A stretch of DNA of 64,000 nt. It comes from Pelomonas caseinilytica (GTDB taxonomy: Bacteria; Pseudomonadota; Gammaproteobacteria; Burkholderiales; Burkholderiaceae_C). The notes under the pieces were generated by a model. That model ran no database searches. It was given only the letters and a program-made list of their open reading frames with translations, and was not told the DNA's origin. Position 1 is the first letter of the stretch. Each line of letters begins with the position of its first letter. The stretch spans positions 310,001 through 374,000 of the forward strand of contig NZ_JAJTWT010000005.1 of assembly GCF_021353235.1 (NCBI RefSeq). The letters run 5' to 3'. The translations under genes were made by a program, and so were the position numbers. Below, piece after piece: positions 40,432-48,949 of the stretch.

Positions 40432-42666
40432 TCAGCGCTGCCCGCGAGCCAGGTCCGAGCTGCCGTCGGCCTGCGTGATCCAGGGCGCCTTGCGCGGCAG
40501 CACGGTCTGAGCGATCCAGCGCTCCAGCTCGTCGGCCGGCAGCGGCTTGCTGAACAGGAAGCCCTGCATCAGCGAGCAGCCCAGGCGGTGCAGCACTTCC
40601 ATCTGGCGCAGCGTCTCCACGCCCTCGGCGATGACGCGCAGGCCCAGGGCCCGCGCCAGCGCGATGATGGCGGTGACCACGGCCGAGCTCTGGGGCGTGA
40701 TGCCCAGGTCGCGCACGAAGGTGCGGTCCACCTTGACCTCGGAGATGGGCAGGGTGGTGAGGTAGGCGAGGGAGGAGTAGCCGGTGCCGAAGTCGTCGAT
40801 GGAGATTTCCACGCCGACTTCGTTGAGACGGTGCAGCGACGGAATGACGTTCTGCAGGTCCTTCATCAGGTTGTTCTCGGTGATCTCGAGCTGGATGGAG
40901 CGGTGCGGCACGCCGTAGGCGCTGACGCACTGGTGGATGTGCTCGACGAGATCGGTCCGCTCGAACAGGCGGCTTGGCAGGTTGACGGCGATGGAGTCGG
41001 CGAAGCCGAACTGCAGCGACCACAGCTTGGCCTGGCGGGCCGCCTCCTTCAGCGCCCATTCGGACAGGGGCACGATGAGGCCGGTTTCCTCGGCCAGGGG
41101 GATGAAATCGGCCGGCGGCACCAGCACGTTGCCGCGCTGCCAGCGCATCAGCGCCTCGGCGCCCACCATGCGGGCGGCGCGCACGTCGATCTTGGGCTGG
41201 TAGTGCAGCACGATCTCGTTGCGTTCCAGCGCCTTGTGCAGGGCGCTTTCCAGCTCCAGCTTCTGCTTGCCGTGGCCGGCCAGCTGCGGCGAGTAGACGG
41301 CAGAGGCGTTGCGGCCCTGGCTCTTGACCGCGTACATGGCCACGTCGGAGTTGCGCAGCAGGTCGGCCATGGTCTGGCCGTCGCGCGGGTAGAGGGCGAT
41401 GCCGACGCTGGCCGTGACGAAGCACTCCTGGCCGCCGACGAAGATGGGTTCGCGCAGGGCGTCCAGCACACGCTGGGCGACGCGCTCGGCGTCGCGCTCG
41501 TCGGCCACCTCGGGCAGCAGGGCCACGAACTCGTCACCGCCCAGCCGGCCGACGGCCTCCAGGCCGCGATGGCTGCGGTTGCCCAGGCCCTCCAGCACGC
41601 CTTCCATGATCTGGTCGGAGTGGCGGACGCAGCTGCGCAGCCGGCGGCCGACTTCGATCAGCAACTCGTCGCCGGCCGCGTGGCCGAGGGTGTCGTTGAT
41701 GACCTTGAAGCGGTCCAGGTCGATCAGCAGCAGGCCCACCTCGTGGCCGCCGCGGCGGGCGCTCTCGATGGCCCGCTCCACGCGCCAGATCAGCTGGCGG
41801 CGGTTGGGCAGGCCGGTGAGGGCGTCGAAATGGGCGAGCTGGCGGATGCGGTCCTCGGCCTGGCGGCGGTCGGTCACGTCCTGCAGGATGCCGGTGTAGC
41901 CGTTGACGGCGCCCTGCTCGTTGAACTCGGGCTCGGCCTCGATGTGCACGACGCGCTGGCGGCCGTCCGGCAGCGTCAGCGGCAGGTCGGTGATCAGCAC
42001 CGAGGTGTGGGCGACGACGTCGCGCAGCAGGCGCAGGAAGACGTGGCGGTCGTCGGCCGGCACCATGCGCAGCACGCCGACGAAGTCGAGCCGGTCCTGC
42101 GGGCCGCGGCCGAACACGCGCAGGCCCTCGGCCGAGATGGTGAAGCTGCCCGCCACGCCGCGCCGCCACTCGAAGCTGCCCATGCGGGCCAGATCCTGGG
42201 CGCGGGCGAGCTTGGCCTTGCTGCGCTCCAGCTCCAGCCGCGTGCGGGAGCTGCGCAGCAGGTAGCGCAGCCGGCCGTCCAACAGGCTCCACTGCGGCGA
42301 CTTGACGAAGAAATCCGTGGCGCCGGCCTGGTAGGCGCGGTTGATCGAGGCCTCGTCGTCCAGACCGGTGAGCATGAGCACCGGCAGCGACTCGAAACCC
42401 GGGGTGGCGCGCAGCAGGGCGCAGGTCTCGAAGCCGTCGAGTTCGGGCATCAGGGCGTCGAGCACGACGACGTCGGGGGCGCGCGTCGAAAGCTGGGCCA
42501 GGGCCTCGCTGCCGCTGGCGGCCTCGGTGACCTCGAAGCCACGCTCCCGCAACGCGGCGGCGGTCAGCAGCAGGTTGACCTCGTCGTCGTCAACCAGCAG
42601 CACCCGTGGCCGCGGCGGCAGGTCGTCCAGGGCTTGACCGGTGGGCAGCATGGGGCTGGGCATCAA
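40432..42666 (-). CDS. Response regulator with PAS, GGDEF and EAL domains
   Basis: A 744-residue multidomain protein: receiver (about 18-135, VLLVDDDEVNLLLTAA; phospho-site VVVLDALMPELDGFE), PAS (about 160-285), GGDEF (RLGGDEFVALLPEV) and EAL (about 480-735, MVGAEALMRWQRG; DDFGTGYSSLAYL). Both c-di-GMP active-site signatures are intact. An insertion of about 19 residues lies between the RHSD I-site-like motif and GGDEF. Its start overlaps the end of the HPt gene by 4 nt, suggesting phosphorelay control of c-di-GMP turnover. Confidence 0.9.
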   Translation of the reverse strand: MMPSPMLPTGQALDDLPPRPRVLLVDDDEVNLLLTAAALRERGFEVTEAASGSEALAQLSTRAPDVVVLDALMPELDGFETCALLRATPGFESLPVLMLTGLDDEASINRAYQAGATDFFVKSPQWSLLDGRLRYLLRSSRTRLELERSKAKLARAQDLARMGSFEWRRGVAGSFTISAEGLRVFGRGPQDRLDFVGVLRMVPADDRHVFLRLLRDVVAHTSVLITDLPLTLPDGRQRVVHIEAEPEFNEQGAVNGYTGILQDVTDRRQAEDRIRQLAHFDALTGLPNRRQLIWRVERAIESARRGGHEVGLLLIDLDRFKVINDTLGHAAGDELLIEVGRRLRSCVRHSDQIMEGVLEGLGNRSHRGLEAVGRLGGDEFVALLPEVADERDAERVAQRVLDALREPIFVGGQECFVTASVGIALYPRDGQTMADLLRNSDVAMYAVKSQGRNASAVYSPQLAGHGKQKLELESALHKALERNEIVLHYQPKIDVRAARMVGAEALMRWQRGNVLVPPADFIPLAEETGLIVPLSEWALKEAARQAKLWSLQFGFADSIAVNLPSRLFERTDLVEHIHQCVSAYGVPHRSIQLEITENNLMKDLQNVIPSLHRLNEVGVEISIDDFGTGYSSLAYLTTLPISEVKVDRTFVRDLGITPQSSAVVTAIIALARALGLRVIAEGVETLRQMEVLHRLGCSLMQGFLFSKPLPADELERWIAQTVLPRKAPWITQADGSSDLARGQR

Positions 42667-43031
42667 AGCAGCGCGGCCAGCGCCGCACGTACTTGTTGGA
42701 TGTCTTGGAGCATAGCGTCCAACTGCTCCTCCAGGCCCTCGGTGCGGCCGTCGCGGGCCATGGTTTCGATGTCAGCGCAACGCGACGATAGGGCCATCGC
42801 CCCGAGACTGGCCGAGGAGGACTTCAGCGTATGGCTCACGTGGCGGATGGTGGTCAGGTCGAGCTTGTCGCCCTGGCGGGCGCGGGCGAGGTCTGGAAGC
42901 AAACGATCCAGCGAGTTGGAAAAGGCGGCCACCACGCGCTCCAGCAGCTTGTTGCCGCCGCTCGGGTCGAGCTCGCGCAGGCGACGAATCGCCTCGGTGT
43001 CGAGCTGGGCTGCGGGAGGTGAGGCTGTCAT
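42663..43031 (-). CDS. HPt phosphotransfer protein
   Basis: A 122-residue stand-alone histidine phosphotransfer domain with the phospho-His in RHVSHTLKSSSASLGAMALS (about 64-83). It could carry phosphate from a hybrid or separate kinase to the receiver domain of the overlapping GGDEF-EAL gene. The start is ATG at 43029-43031. The divergent gene encodes a sensor kinase, a plausible partner, though that kinase lacks its own receiver. Confidence 0.88.
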   Translation of the reverse strand: MTASPPAAQLDTEAIRRLRELDPSGGNKLLERVVAAFSNSLDRLLPDLARARQGDKLDLTTIRHVSHTLKSSSASLGAMALSSRCADIETMARDGRTEGLEEQLDAMLQDIQQVRAALAALL

Positions 43032-43126
43032 TGGCGGCTACACAGGCGGCATCCTGCAAATGTAGCTCGGCTGGGTAGGGGGGACGGCGCGAAGAAATGC
43101 ACAGATTCGGGCCTCCTCAAGGGGTG

Positions 43127-43138
43127 GTGCATATGCAC
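43127..43138. promoter_or_regulatory. 12-bp perfect palindrome between the HPt and kinase genes
   Basis: GTGCATATGCAC lies in the 141-bp divergent control region, 22 nt upstream of a TACAAT -10-like box (43160-43165). It could be an operator for a dimeric regulator. Confidence 0.4.
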
Positions 43139-43172
43139 GTCGCCCAGGGAACCCCTGCCTACAATGCCGCGC

Positions 43173-44510
43173 ATGAACAGCCTCAGCGACGAGAGCGTGC
43201 TACCGCGCCGCACCGAGCGGCGCGTGCCGATGCGGTTGCTGGCGCTGGGTCTGGCGGGCGTGTCGCTGCTCTTCCTGCTGCTGGGCACGCTCGTCGTGCT
43301 GGCCCTGATGCGCGTCTGGGGCGGCGAGGTCGGCCTCGTGCACGCCGCACTCGTGCTAACTGCATTTTTCACCGGGTTCATGCTGCTGGTCGCCGCGGCC
43401 CTGGGCTGGCATGCCGGCGTGCGCCTGACCCGCCAGCGCCTGACCGAGCCGTTGCGCGAGGCGCGCCAGCAGCTGTTGATGCAGGCCCAACTGCAGCGCG
43501 ACTGGCAATGGGCCACCGATGCCGAGCATCGCCTGGTGCGCTGGCAGGCGCCGCAGGGGGCGCCGTCGTCGAGCTGGGTGGGCGCCGGCTTCGGCACCCA
43601 GTTGCTCTGGGAGCGCTTCGAGCCGGCCGAGCCGGCGGCCCAGCTTCGCGAGCGGCTCGATGCCCACCAGCCCTTCGCCGAGCTGCTGCTCTCGGCGGCC
43701 GACGGCGATGCCCGCTGGCGGTTGCGCGGCCTGCCCTGCATCGACGGCCAGGGCCATTTCGCCGGCTATGTCGGGACGGCCCGGCCCGAAGAGGCGGCAG
43801 CGGCACCAGCCGCGCCGCTGCCTGCGCCGGCCGCGGGCGACATGGGCCTGGAGCACGAATCCTTCAGCTACACGGTCTCGCACGACCTGCGCGCCCCCCT
43901 GCGCGTGGTGGAGGGGTTCGCGCGCATCCTCAAGGAAGACTACGGCGCGCGGCTGGACCGCGTCGGCAACGACCACCTCGACCGTGTCATGAGCGCCGCG
44001 GCGCGCATGAACAGCATGATCGACGCGCTGCTGTCGCTCAGCCAGCTGTCCACGCGTCCGCTGGCCCGCCAGCCGGTGGACCTGTCGCAGTTGGCCGGCT
44101 ACGTGATGGAAGAACTGCAGCGAGGAGCGCCCCAGCGCTCCGTCGAACTGCACATCGAGCCGGGCCTCGTCGTGCAGGGCGACCCCACGCTGCTGCGCAT
44201 GGTGCTGGAGAACCTGCTGGGCAACGCCTGGAAGTACAGCGCTAAGGCCGACTGCGCCCGCATCGGCTTCGGCTGCGTGGAGCAGAACGGCCGGCGCGCC
44301 TTCGTCGTGTCGGACAACGGTGCGGGCTTCGACATGCGCTTCGCCGAGCGGCTGTTCGGCGTCTTCCAGCGCCTGCACAGCGCCAGCGAGTTTCAGGGCA
44401 CGGGCGTCGGCCTGGCCCTGGTGCGCCGCATCGTGCGCCGCCACGGCGGCGACGTCTGGGCGGAGTCGGCGGTAGGCGAGGGCTCTCGCTTCTACTTCAC
44501 CCTTGGCTGA
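43173..44510 (+). CDS. Membrane sensor histidine kinase
   Basis: About 445 residues. Two membrane helices (about 20-45 and 55-80; LLALGLAGVSLLFLLLGTLV) are followed by a PAS-like region and a HisKA domain with the H-box YTVSHDLRAPLRVVEGF. The ATPase domain carries the N box NLLGNAWKYSAKA, G1 VSDNGAGFDM and G2 GTGVGLALVRRIV. The Thr-rich receiver partner is not adjacent. TACAAT at 43160-43165 places transcription near 43173, so the ATG there may be leaderless; an ATG at 43164 is also open. Confidence 0.88.
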   Translation: MNSLSDESVLPRRTERRVPMRLLALGLAGVSLLFLLLGTLVVLALMRVWGGEVGLVHAALVLTAFFTGFMLLVAAALGWHAGVRLTRQRLTEPLREARQQLLMQAQLQRDWQWATDAEHRLVRWQAPQGAPSSSWVGAGFGTQLLWERFEPAEPAAQLRERLDAHQPFAELLLSAADGDARWRLRGLPCIDGQGHFAGYVGTARPEEAAAAPAAPLPAPAAGDMGLEHESFSYTVSHDLRAPLRVVEGFARILKEDYGARLDRVGNDHLDRVMSAAARMNSMIDALLSLSQLSTRPLARQPVDLSQLAGYVMEELQRGAPQRSVELHIEPGLVVQGDPTLLRMVLENLLGNAWKYSAKADCARIGFGCVEQNGRRAFVVSDNGAGFDMRFAERLFGVFQRLHSASEFQGTGVGLALVRRIVRRHGGDVWAESAVGEGSRFYFTLG

Positions 44511-44535
44511 AGCCGGGAGTCCGTGGGTCGGGCGA

Positions 44536-44560
44536 CCAAGGCATGCCTTGGACGAGTGAG
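44536..44560. terminator. Palindrome in the convergent kinase/regulator gap (family A remnant)
   Basis: CCAAGGCATGCCTTGG followed by ACGAGTGAG resembles the last third of the family A repeat (CCAAGGTACTCCTTGG then ACGAGGGGC). It may serve both convergent genes as a weak terminator. Confidence 0.45.
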
Positions 44561-45169
44561 TTATTTCTGCCCGGGGCGGGCGAGAAGCTCCACGGCGTCG
44601 ACGATGCGGCGGGCCTGCTCCGGCAGGCTGTGGCCATCGGCGCTGGCCAGGCTCATCAGCCGCGCCAGGGCTTCGTCGCGGGGCAGGGAATAACGGTGCA
44701 TCAGCACGCCCACGGCCAGGGCGGTCGGGTCGAGGGTGGAGGGCAGCTCCGAGGGCGGCGGCGCCGCCGTCGCGGCAGCCGGTGCGGCCGGGGCGGCTGC
44801 CGCACCGGTGCGGGCGAAGGCCGCCTCGACGGCCGGCACGATCTGGGAGATGTCCAGGGGCTTGATCAGGTAGGCCACCGCGCCCAGCTCCTTGACCTTG
44901 GCGACCGTCGCCTCGTCGGCGAAGGCGGACAGGAACATGAAGGGCGTCTGCAGGTATTCGCGCAGATAGGCCGCCACGTCGAAGCCGGTGAGGCCTTCCA
45001 TGCGGATGTCGAGCAGGGCCAGCTCGGGCCGGTGCTCGCGGGCCAGCAGGATGGCATCGTCGCCGTTGTCGGCGTCGATCACCTCGAAGCCGGCCTGCGT
45101 GAGCCCGTAGCTCAGCGTCGCCAGCACCAGTCTGTCGTCGTCGACGACCAGGATCTTGCCCTTGCTCAC
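44561..45169 (-). CDS. Response regulator with ANTAR RNA-binding domain
   Basis: A 202-residue protein: receiver domain (about 3-120; ILVVDDDRLVL, phospho-site LALLDIRMEGLTGFD, KPLD), an Ala/Pro linker, and a C-terminal ANTAR domain (about 145-195; AVGVLMHRYSLPRDEALARL, LPEQARRIVDAVELL). ANTAR domains bind paired hairpins in RNA and prevent termination. The start is GTG at 45167-45169 with GAGGGG upstream, overlapping the kinase gene's end region. It forms a pair with the HisKA_2 kinase just upstream. The RNA targets are unknown. Confidence 0.9.
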   Translation of the reverse strand: MSKGKILVVDDDRLVLATLSYGLTQAGFEVIDADNGDDAILLAREHRPELALLDIRMEGLTGFDVAAYLREYLQTPFMFLSAFADEATVAKVKELGAVAYLIKPLDISQIVPAVEAAFARTGAAAAPAAPAAATAAPPPSELPSTLDPTALAVGVLMHRYSLPRDEALARLMSLASADGHSLPEQARRIVDAVELLARPGQK

Positions 45170-45177
45170 CGTGCCCC

Positions 45178-47631
45178 TCAAGAACTTGGTTTTGTGCCGG
45201 GATTGTGAACCACGCTTGGTGGAATTAGTTCCAGGCGGCAGACGACGTCGCCGTCCTGCTGTTCCAGGCTCAGGATGGCGCTGCGCCGCGGCAGCAGCGC
45301 CCGCACCAGGCCCAGGCCGGACACGCCGCTCCTGATGTTCTGCAGCGCGAAGCCTTCCGGGAGGCGGCCGGGGTTGACGATCTCGACCGTCACGCCGGCC
45401 GTGTCGCAGATGAGCTGGCAGCGAACCTGGGCGCCGTGGCCGTGGCGCAGGGCGTTGCCCAGCAGCTCGTTCAGGCTGAGGGCGATGGGAATGGCCTCGG
45501 CCTCGGGCAGGCACCAGTCGTCCATCAGCGCGCCGCCCTCGGCGGCGGTGGTGATGACGCGGCCTTGCATGCGCTGCACCGAGCCGACGATGGCGTCGAA
45601 GACGCGCTTGAGCAGCAGCGGCCCCGAGGCGCCGACCTGCAGCCCGTAGACCTGGGCGATGGCCTGCACCTGGCCGACCGCCTCCTTGAGCACCGGTGCC
45701 ACCTCGGGCCGGCGAGCGGCGATCTGCTGCAGCAGCCCGGCGACGCCCTGCAGGTTGTTCTTGATGCGGTGGTGCACCTCGCGGACGAGGAGTTCGCGCT
45801 GCGAGATGGCGGCCTGCAGCCGCGCCTGCTCCGCCGCGCGCTGCTCGGTCACGTCGCTGGCGACGAGCAGCAGCAGCTCGGGAGCATCGTCGCCGCCCAC
45901 GCCGGCCAGGTGCAGCAGACGGGTGTCCCAGACCCGTGTGGCCATGCCCGCCGGCACGCGGTATTCGCGCTGCACCACGGCCAGCGACTCCAGCGCCTCG
46001 CGCATGTCCGCGGCGACCTGCCCGCCCTGCTCGGCGCCGAACAGCGCTTCGGGGCCGCCGCCGAGCAGCTGGCCTTCGCTGCGGCCGGCCATCGCGGCGG
46101 CGGCCTGGTTGAGCTTGACGATGCGCAGGCTCTGGGCCTCGTGCAGGCTGATGGCCAGGGGCGCGGCCTCGATGATGCGGGCGAGCGAGGCCTGGGCCTG
46201 GCGGCTCTGGGCCTCGGCCTGGCGGCGGCGGTCGATGTCGAGCAGCGCGTAGGTCAGCTGCGTGGCGCCGTCCTCGCGCGGCGTCTGCACGGCGTTGCCG
46301 ATGACCCAGAACTCGCGCCCGTCGCGGCCCCGCAGCCGGCATTCGAAGATGTCGGAGCCGGGTTCGGCGTGGAAGGGGTGGTCCTCGTCGTCGGGGGCGA
46401 GCACGCCCATGGGCTGGCCCTGCACGTCTTCCAGCTCGCAGCCGAACATGCGGCGGGCCGAGCGGTTCATCCATTCGATGCCGTCGGGGCCGACCGTGAC
46501 GATGCCGACGAGCACCGAGTCGAGTACCGCCCGTTCGCTCTCGGCCCGCAGCAGCAGCGCGTTCTCGGCCTGGGCCTGGGCCGTCACGTCCAGCGTGACG
46601 ACGGAGGTGGAGCGGCGTCCGCCGGCCAGCAGGCCGGGTGCGACGCGCGTCAACAGCCAGCGCCGGCCCAGCTCCGGGTGGCGCACGGCATAGCGCACCT
46701 CCACGGCGTCGCCCTTCTTCAGCGCCCGCTGCAGGCGCTCGAACTCCGGCAGCGAGGCCGGCTCGACGATGTCGCGGCTGATGCCTTGCAGCGAGCCCTG
46801 GCTGCCGTTGGATGGCCGGGCGCCGGTCTTGAACGGCGAGCCCTTGCGGTCAGCCTTGAGCCAGCCGGCCTCGGGCTGGAAGGTGGCCAGGCCCACGGCG
46901 GCGGTGTCCATCAGCGCGTCGAGCTGCTGGTGGGCGAGATCGCGCTCATGCAGGGTGCTGTGGTCTTCCAGCACGGCCAGCAGCAGGGCCCGTCCGCCGA
47001 GGCGCCACAGGCGCAGCCGCGCCTGCAGCCAGCGGTGACGCCCCTGCGGGTCGACGAACTCGGCTTCGGTGACGAGGGGCGGGTCCTGCACGCGCTGGGC
47101 CGTCAGGGCCGGCAGGGGCACGCCGCGGTGCCAGCCGAGCAGGGCCTGCAGCAGGTCGGGCAGGTCGTTGAGGTGGCGGGGCGTGCCGGGGCACAGGGCC
47201 TCGAAGGCGGCGTTGCGGCGCAGCAGTCCGCCGCCGGCCGCGTCCGCCAGCACGGCCGGCAGCGGCGACAGGGCCAGCCATTCGACGATGGGCGGCTCGA
47301 CGGCCTCGGCACCGCTCAGGCGGGCGTGCAGCAGCCAGTTGGGCCGATCGCGCAGCAGGTGCAGCGTGGCGCGTTGGCCGTCGGCCAGCTTGAGCGGGGG
47401 CGCGGGTGGCGGCGCGCGGCCGGTGTCGATGGCCAGCGTCGCCTCGCGCAGCCAGGTCTCCAGCCGGGCGCCGGCGGCCTGGCGCAGCAGCCGCCAGCCT
47501 TCGGCGGCATCGGCCCCCAGCCATTCGCGGGCGGCGGGGTTGGCCCGCAGCGCGGACAGGTCGCCCCGCAACGTCAGCACCGGGTCGCCGACGAGGTCGA
47601 GCAGGGTGGCGGTGGCAGGCGGGCCGAACAT
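45178..47631 (-). CDS. Multi-PAS sensor histidine kinase (HisKA_2 type)
   Basis: An 817-residue soluble kinase with about four PAS-like segments (roughly 10-120, 125-245, 355-480, 485-600) and a C-terminal HisKA_2 dimerisation domain (ISQRELLVREVHHRIKNNLQ, about 615-634) plus HATPase (LSLNELLGNALRHGHGAQVR, NPGRLPEGFALQNI). HisKA_2 kinases typically pair with ANTAR regulators, as here. No membrane segments are present, so the signal is probably intracellular (redox, light or metabolite); that is inference. Confidence 0.88.
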   Translation of the reverse strand: MFGPPATATLLDLVGDPVLTLRGDLSALRANPAAREWLGADAAEGWRLLRQAAGARLETWLREATLAIDTGRAPPPAPPLKLADGQRATLHLLRDRPNWLLHARLSGAEAVEPPIVEWLALSPLPAVLADAAGGGLLRRNAAFEALCPGTPRHLNDLPDLLQALLGWHRGVPLPALTAQRVQDPPLVTEAEFVDPQGRHRWLQARLRLWRLGGRALLLAVLEDHSTLHERDLAHQQLDALMDTAAVGLATFQPEAGWLKADRKGSPFKTGARPSNGSQGSLQGISRDIVEPASLPEFERLQRALKKGDAVEVRYAVRHPELGRRWLLTRVAPGLLAGGRRSTSVVTLDVTAQAQAENALLLRAESERAVLDSVLVGIVTVGPDGIEWMNRSARRMFGCELEDVQGQPMGVLAPDDEDHPFHAEPGSDIFECRLRGRDGREFWVIGNAVQTPREDGATQLTYALLDIDRRRQAEAQSRQAQASLARIIEAAPLAISLHEAQSLRIVKLNQAAAAMAGRSEGQLLGGGPEALFGAEQGGQVAADMREALESLAVVQREYRVPAGMATRVWDTRLLHLAGVGGDDAPELLLLVASDVTEQRAAEQARLQAAISQRELLVREVHHRIKNNLQGVAGLLQQIAARRPEVAPVLKEAVGQVQAIAQVYGLQVGASGPLLLKRVFDAIVGSVQRMQGRVITTAAEGGALMDDWCLPEAEAIPIALSLNELLGNALRHGHGAQVRCQLICDTAGVTVEIVNPGRLPEGFALQNIRSGVSGLGLVRALLPRRSAILSLEQQDGDVVCRLELIPPSVVHNPGTKPSS

Positions 47632-47657
47632 CGTTCAGCCTCTCGGGGCAGCCCCGT

Positions 47658-48842
47658 TCATTCGAGCTGCGCGGCCTTGTACAGGGCCCTCAGCACGCAG
47701 GCGTTGATCTCGCCGGCGCCGATCATCAGGGCCTCGGCACGGTCGCGGTAGTCGAAGACGCTTTCGGACTCGATGGCCCTCACCAGCTCCAGGTAGGGCA
47801 GGAAGGGGCCGGTGTCCTCGACGAGCGCCTGGCGGACGCGCTCCGGCACGGGGATGGATTGCAGCAGCTTCTCGAAGGGCGCCTTGAGCATGTGGTCCAG
47901 CAGCGAGAACAGGCCGCAGATGAACATCTCGTCCTTGAGTTCGCGCTCCTGCATGCCGGCGGCGAGCTCTTCCATCAGCAGGCCGCGGCGCACGGCGGCG
48001 TACATGATGGGGCGCATGCTGTGGTCCTTGCTGGCCGTGGTCAGCAGCAGGGCCAGCCAGCGCTTGAGCCGGGCATAACCGAGCAGCATGATGGCGTGGC
48101 GGAAGCTCGACACCTCCACCGGCAGCCCGAAGGCGGCCGAGTTCATGTAGCGCAGCAGCTTGAAGGCCAGGCTGGGGTCGCGCTTGAGGGTCTGCTCCAG
48201 GCGCTCCACGTCCTCGCCTTCGTCGACGCGCGAGATCAGCTCCATGATGACCTGCAGGTCGGCGGCGATCTCGGTCTTGCCCACGGCCGCCCCGGCATCG
48301 AAGGGCCCGTCCATGGGCCAGCCGATGACGGCGCTGGCGCCCGCGGCGAAGCTGGCGTCGATGGCCTCGGCGCCGCGCACGCCAGCGTGCAGCAGGGTCA
48401 GGCCCGCCGGTGCCGACTGGCCGGGCTCGAGCACGACGCGCTTGAAGACGCCGGCCACCTCGGCCGGCAGGGCGTCCTGCGGCAGACCCTTGAGCACGCC
48501 GACGTGGCCGCCCGCCTTGAGCGCGGCGAGCGCCGCGGCATGCGCGGGGTCGGCGGCGATGAAGGCCGGCATCTCGATCTGCACCGGCTGGGCCGGGGGC
48601 TGGGCGAGCAGGGCGGCCAGCAGGGCCTCGCCCTGCGGATTGAGGAGTTCGCCGCCCTGGGGCCAGACGGCGGCCAGCGCCGCGAGCAGTTCGGCCTGGT
48701 CGACCTTGGCGTCCGCCCGCAGCGGCACCAGGGTCAGTCGCGTGCCGGTGATGGCGCGCTGTCGGTCGATGACCGGGGCGTAGCCGAGGGCGACGCCCGG
48801 CAGGATGGCGTGGTCGAGGGCGGCAGGGCTGTTGTCGGGCAT
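47658..48842 (-). CDS. HDOD domain protein with degenerate EAL-like part (YuxH type)
   Basis: A 394-residue signalling protein. The C-terminal HDOD domain (about 185-330) shows LKRDPSLAFKLLRYMNSAAF and HAIMLLGYARLKRWLALLL. The N-terminal ~180 residues look like an EAL-type barrel (LGYAPVIDRQRAITGTRLTL) but no EAL triad is present, so it should not cleave c-di-GMP. The ATG at 48840-48842 starts MPDNSPA; a longer frame is not favoured. It lies between flgL and the HisKA_2 kinase on the same strand. Confidence 0.82.
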   Translation of the reverse strand: MPDNSPAALDHAILPGVALGYAPVIDRQRAITGTRLTLVPLRADAKVDQAELLAALAAVWPQGGELLNPQGEALLAALLAQPPAQPVQIEMPAFIAADPAHAAALAALKAGGHVGVLKGLPQDALPAEVAGVFKRVVLEPGQSAPAGLTLLHAGVRGAEAIDASFAAGASAVIGWPMDGPFDAGAAVGKTEIAADLQVIMELISRVDEGEDVERLEQTLKRDPSLAFKLLRYMNSAAFGLPVEVSSFRHAIMLLGYARLKRWLALLLTTASKDHSMRPIMYAAVRRGLLMEELAAGMQERELKDEMFICGLFSLLDHMLKAPFEKLLQSIPVPERVRQALVEDTGPFLPYLELVRAIESESVFDYRDRAEALMIGAGEINACVLRALYKAAQLE

Positions 48843-48949
48843 GGCGCGTCGCGGGTGCAGGCGATGAATGCGGCAGTCTGCCACGGGCGCCGCCGGCCCA
48901 TGGGGACGATTCGTGACGAATTCATCCGCCGGACGTAGCGCCCCGCCCC

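Noticed and set aside
38476-43065. A 1529-codon plus-strand open frame
   Set aside because: It is antisense to the GGDEF, GGDEF-EAL and HPt genes and reflects high GC content. Its composition (Gln, Gly, His, Leu, Val) is typical of antisense frames and matches no family.
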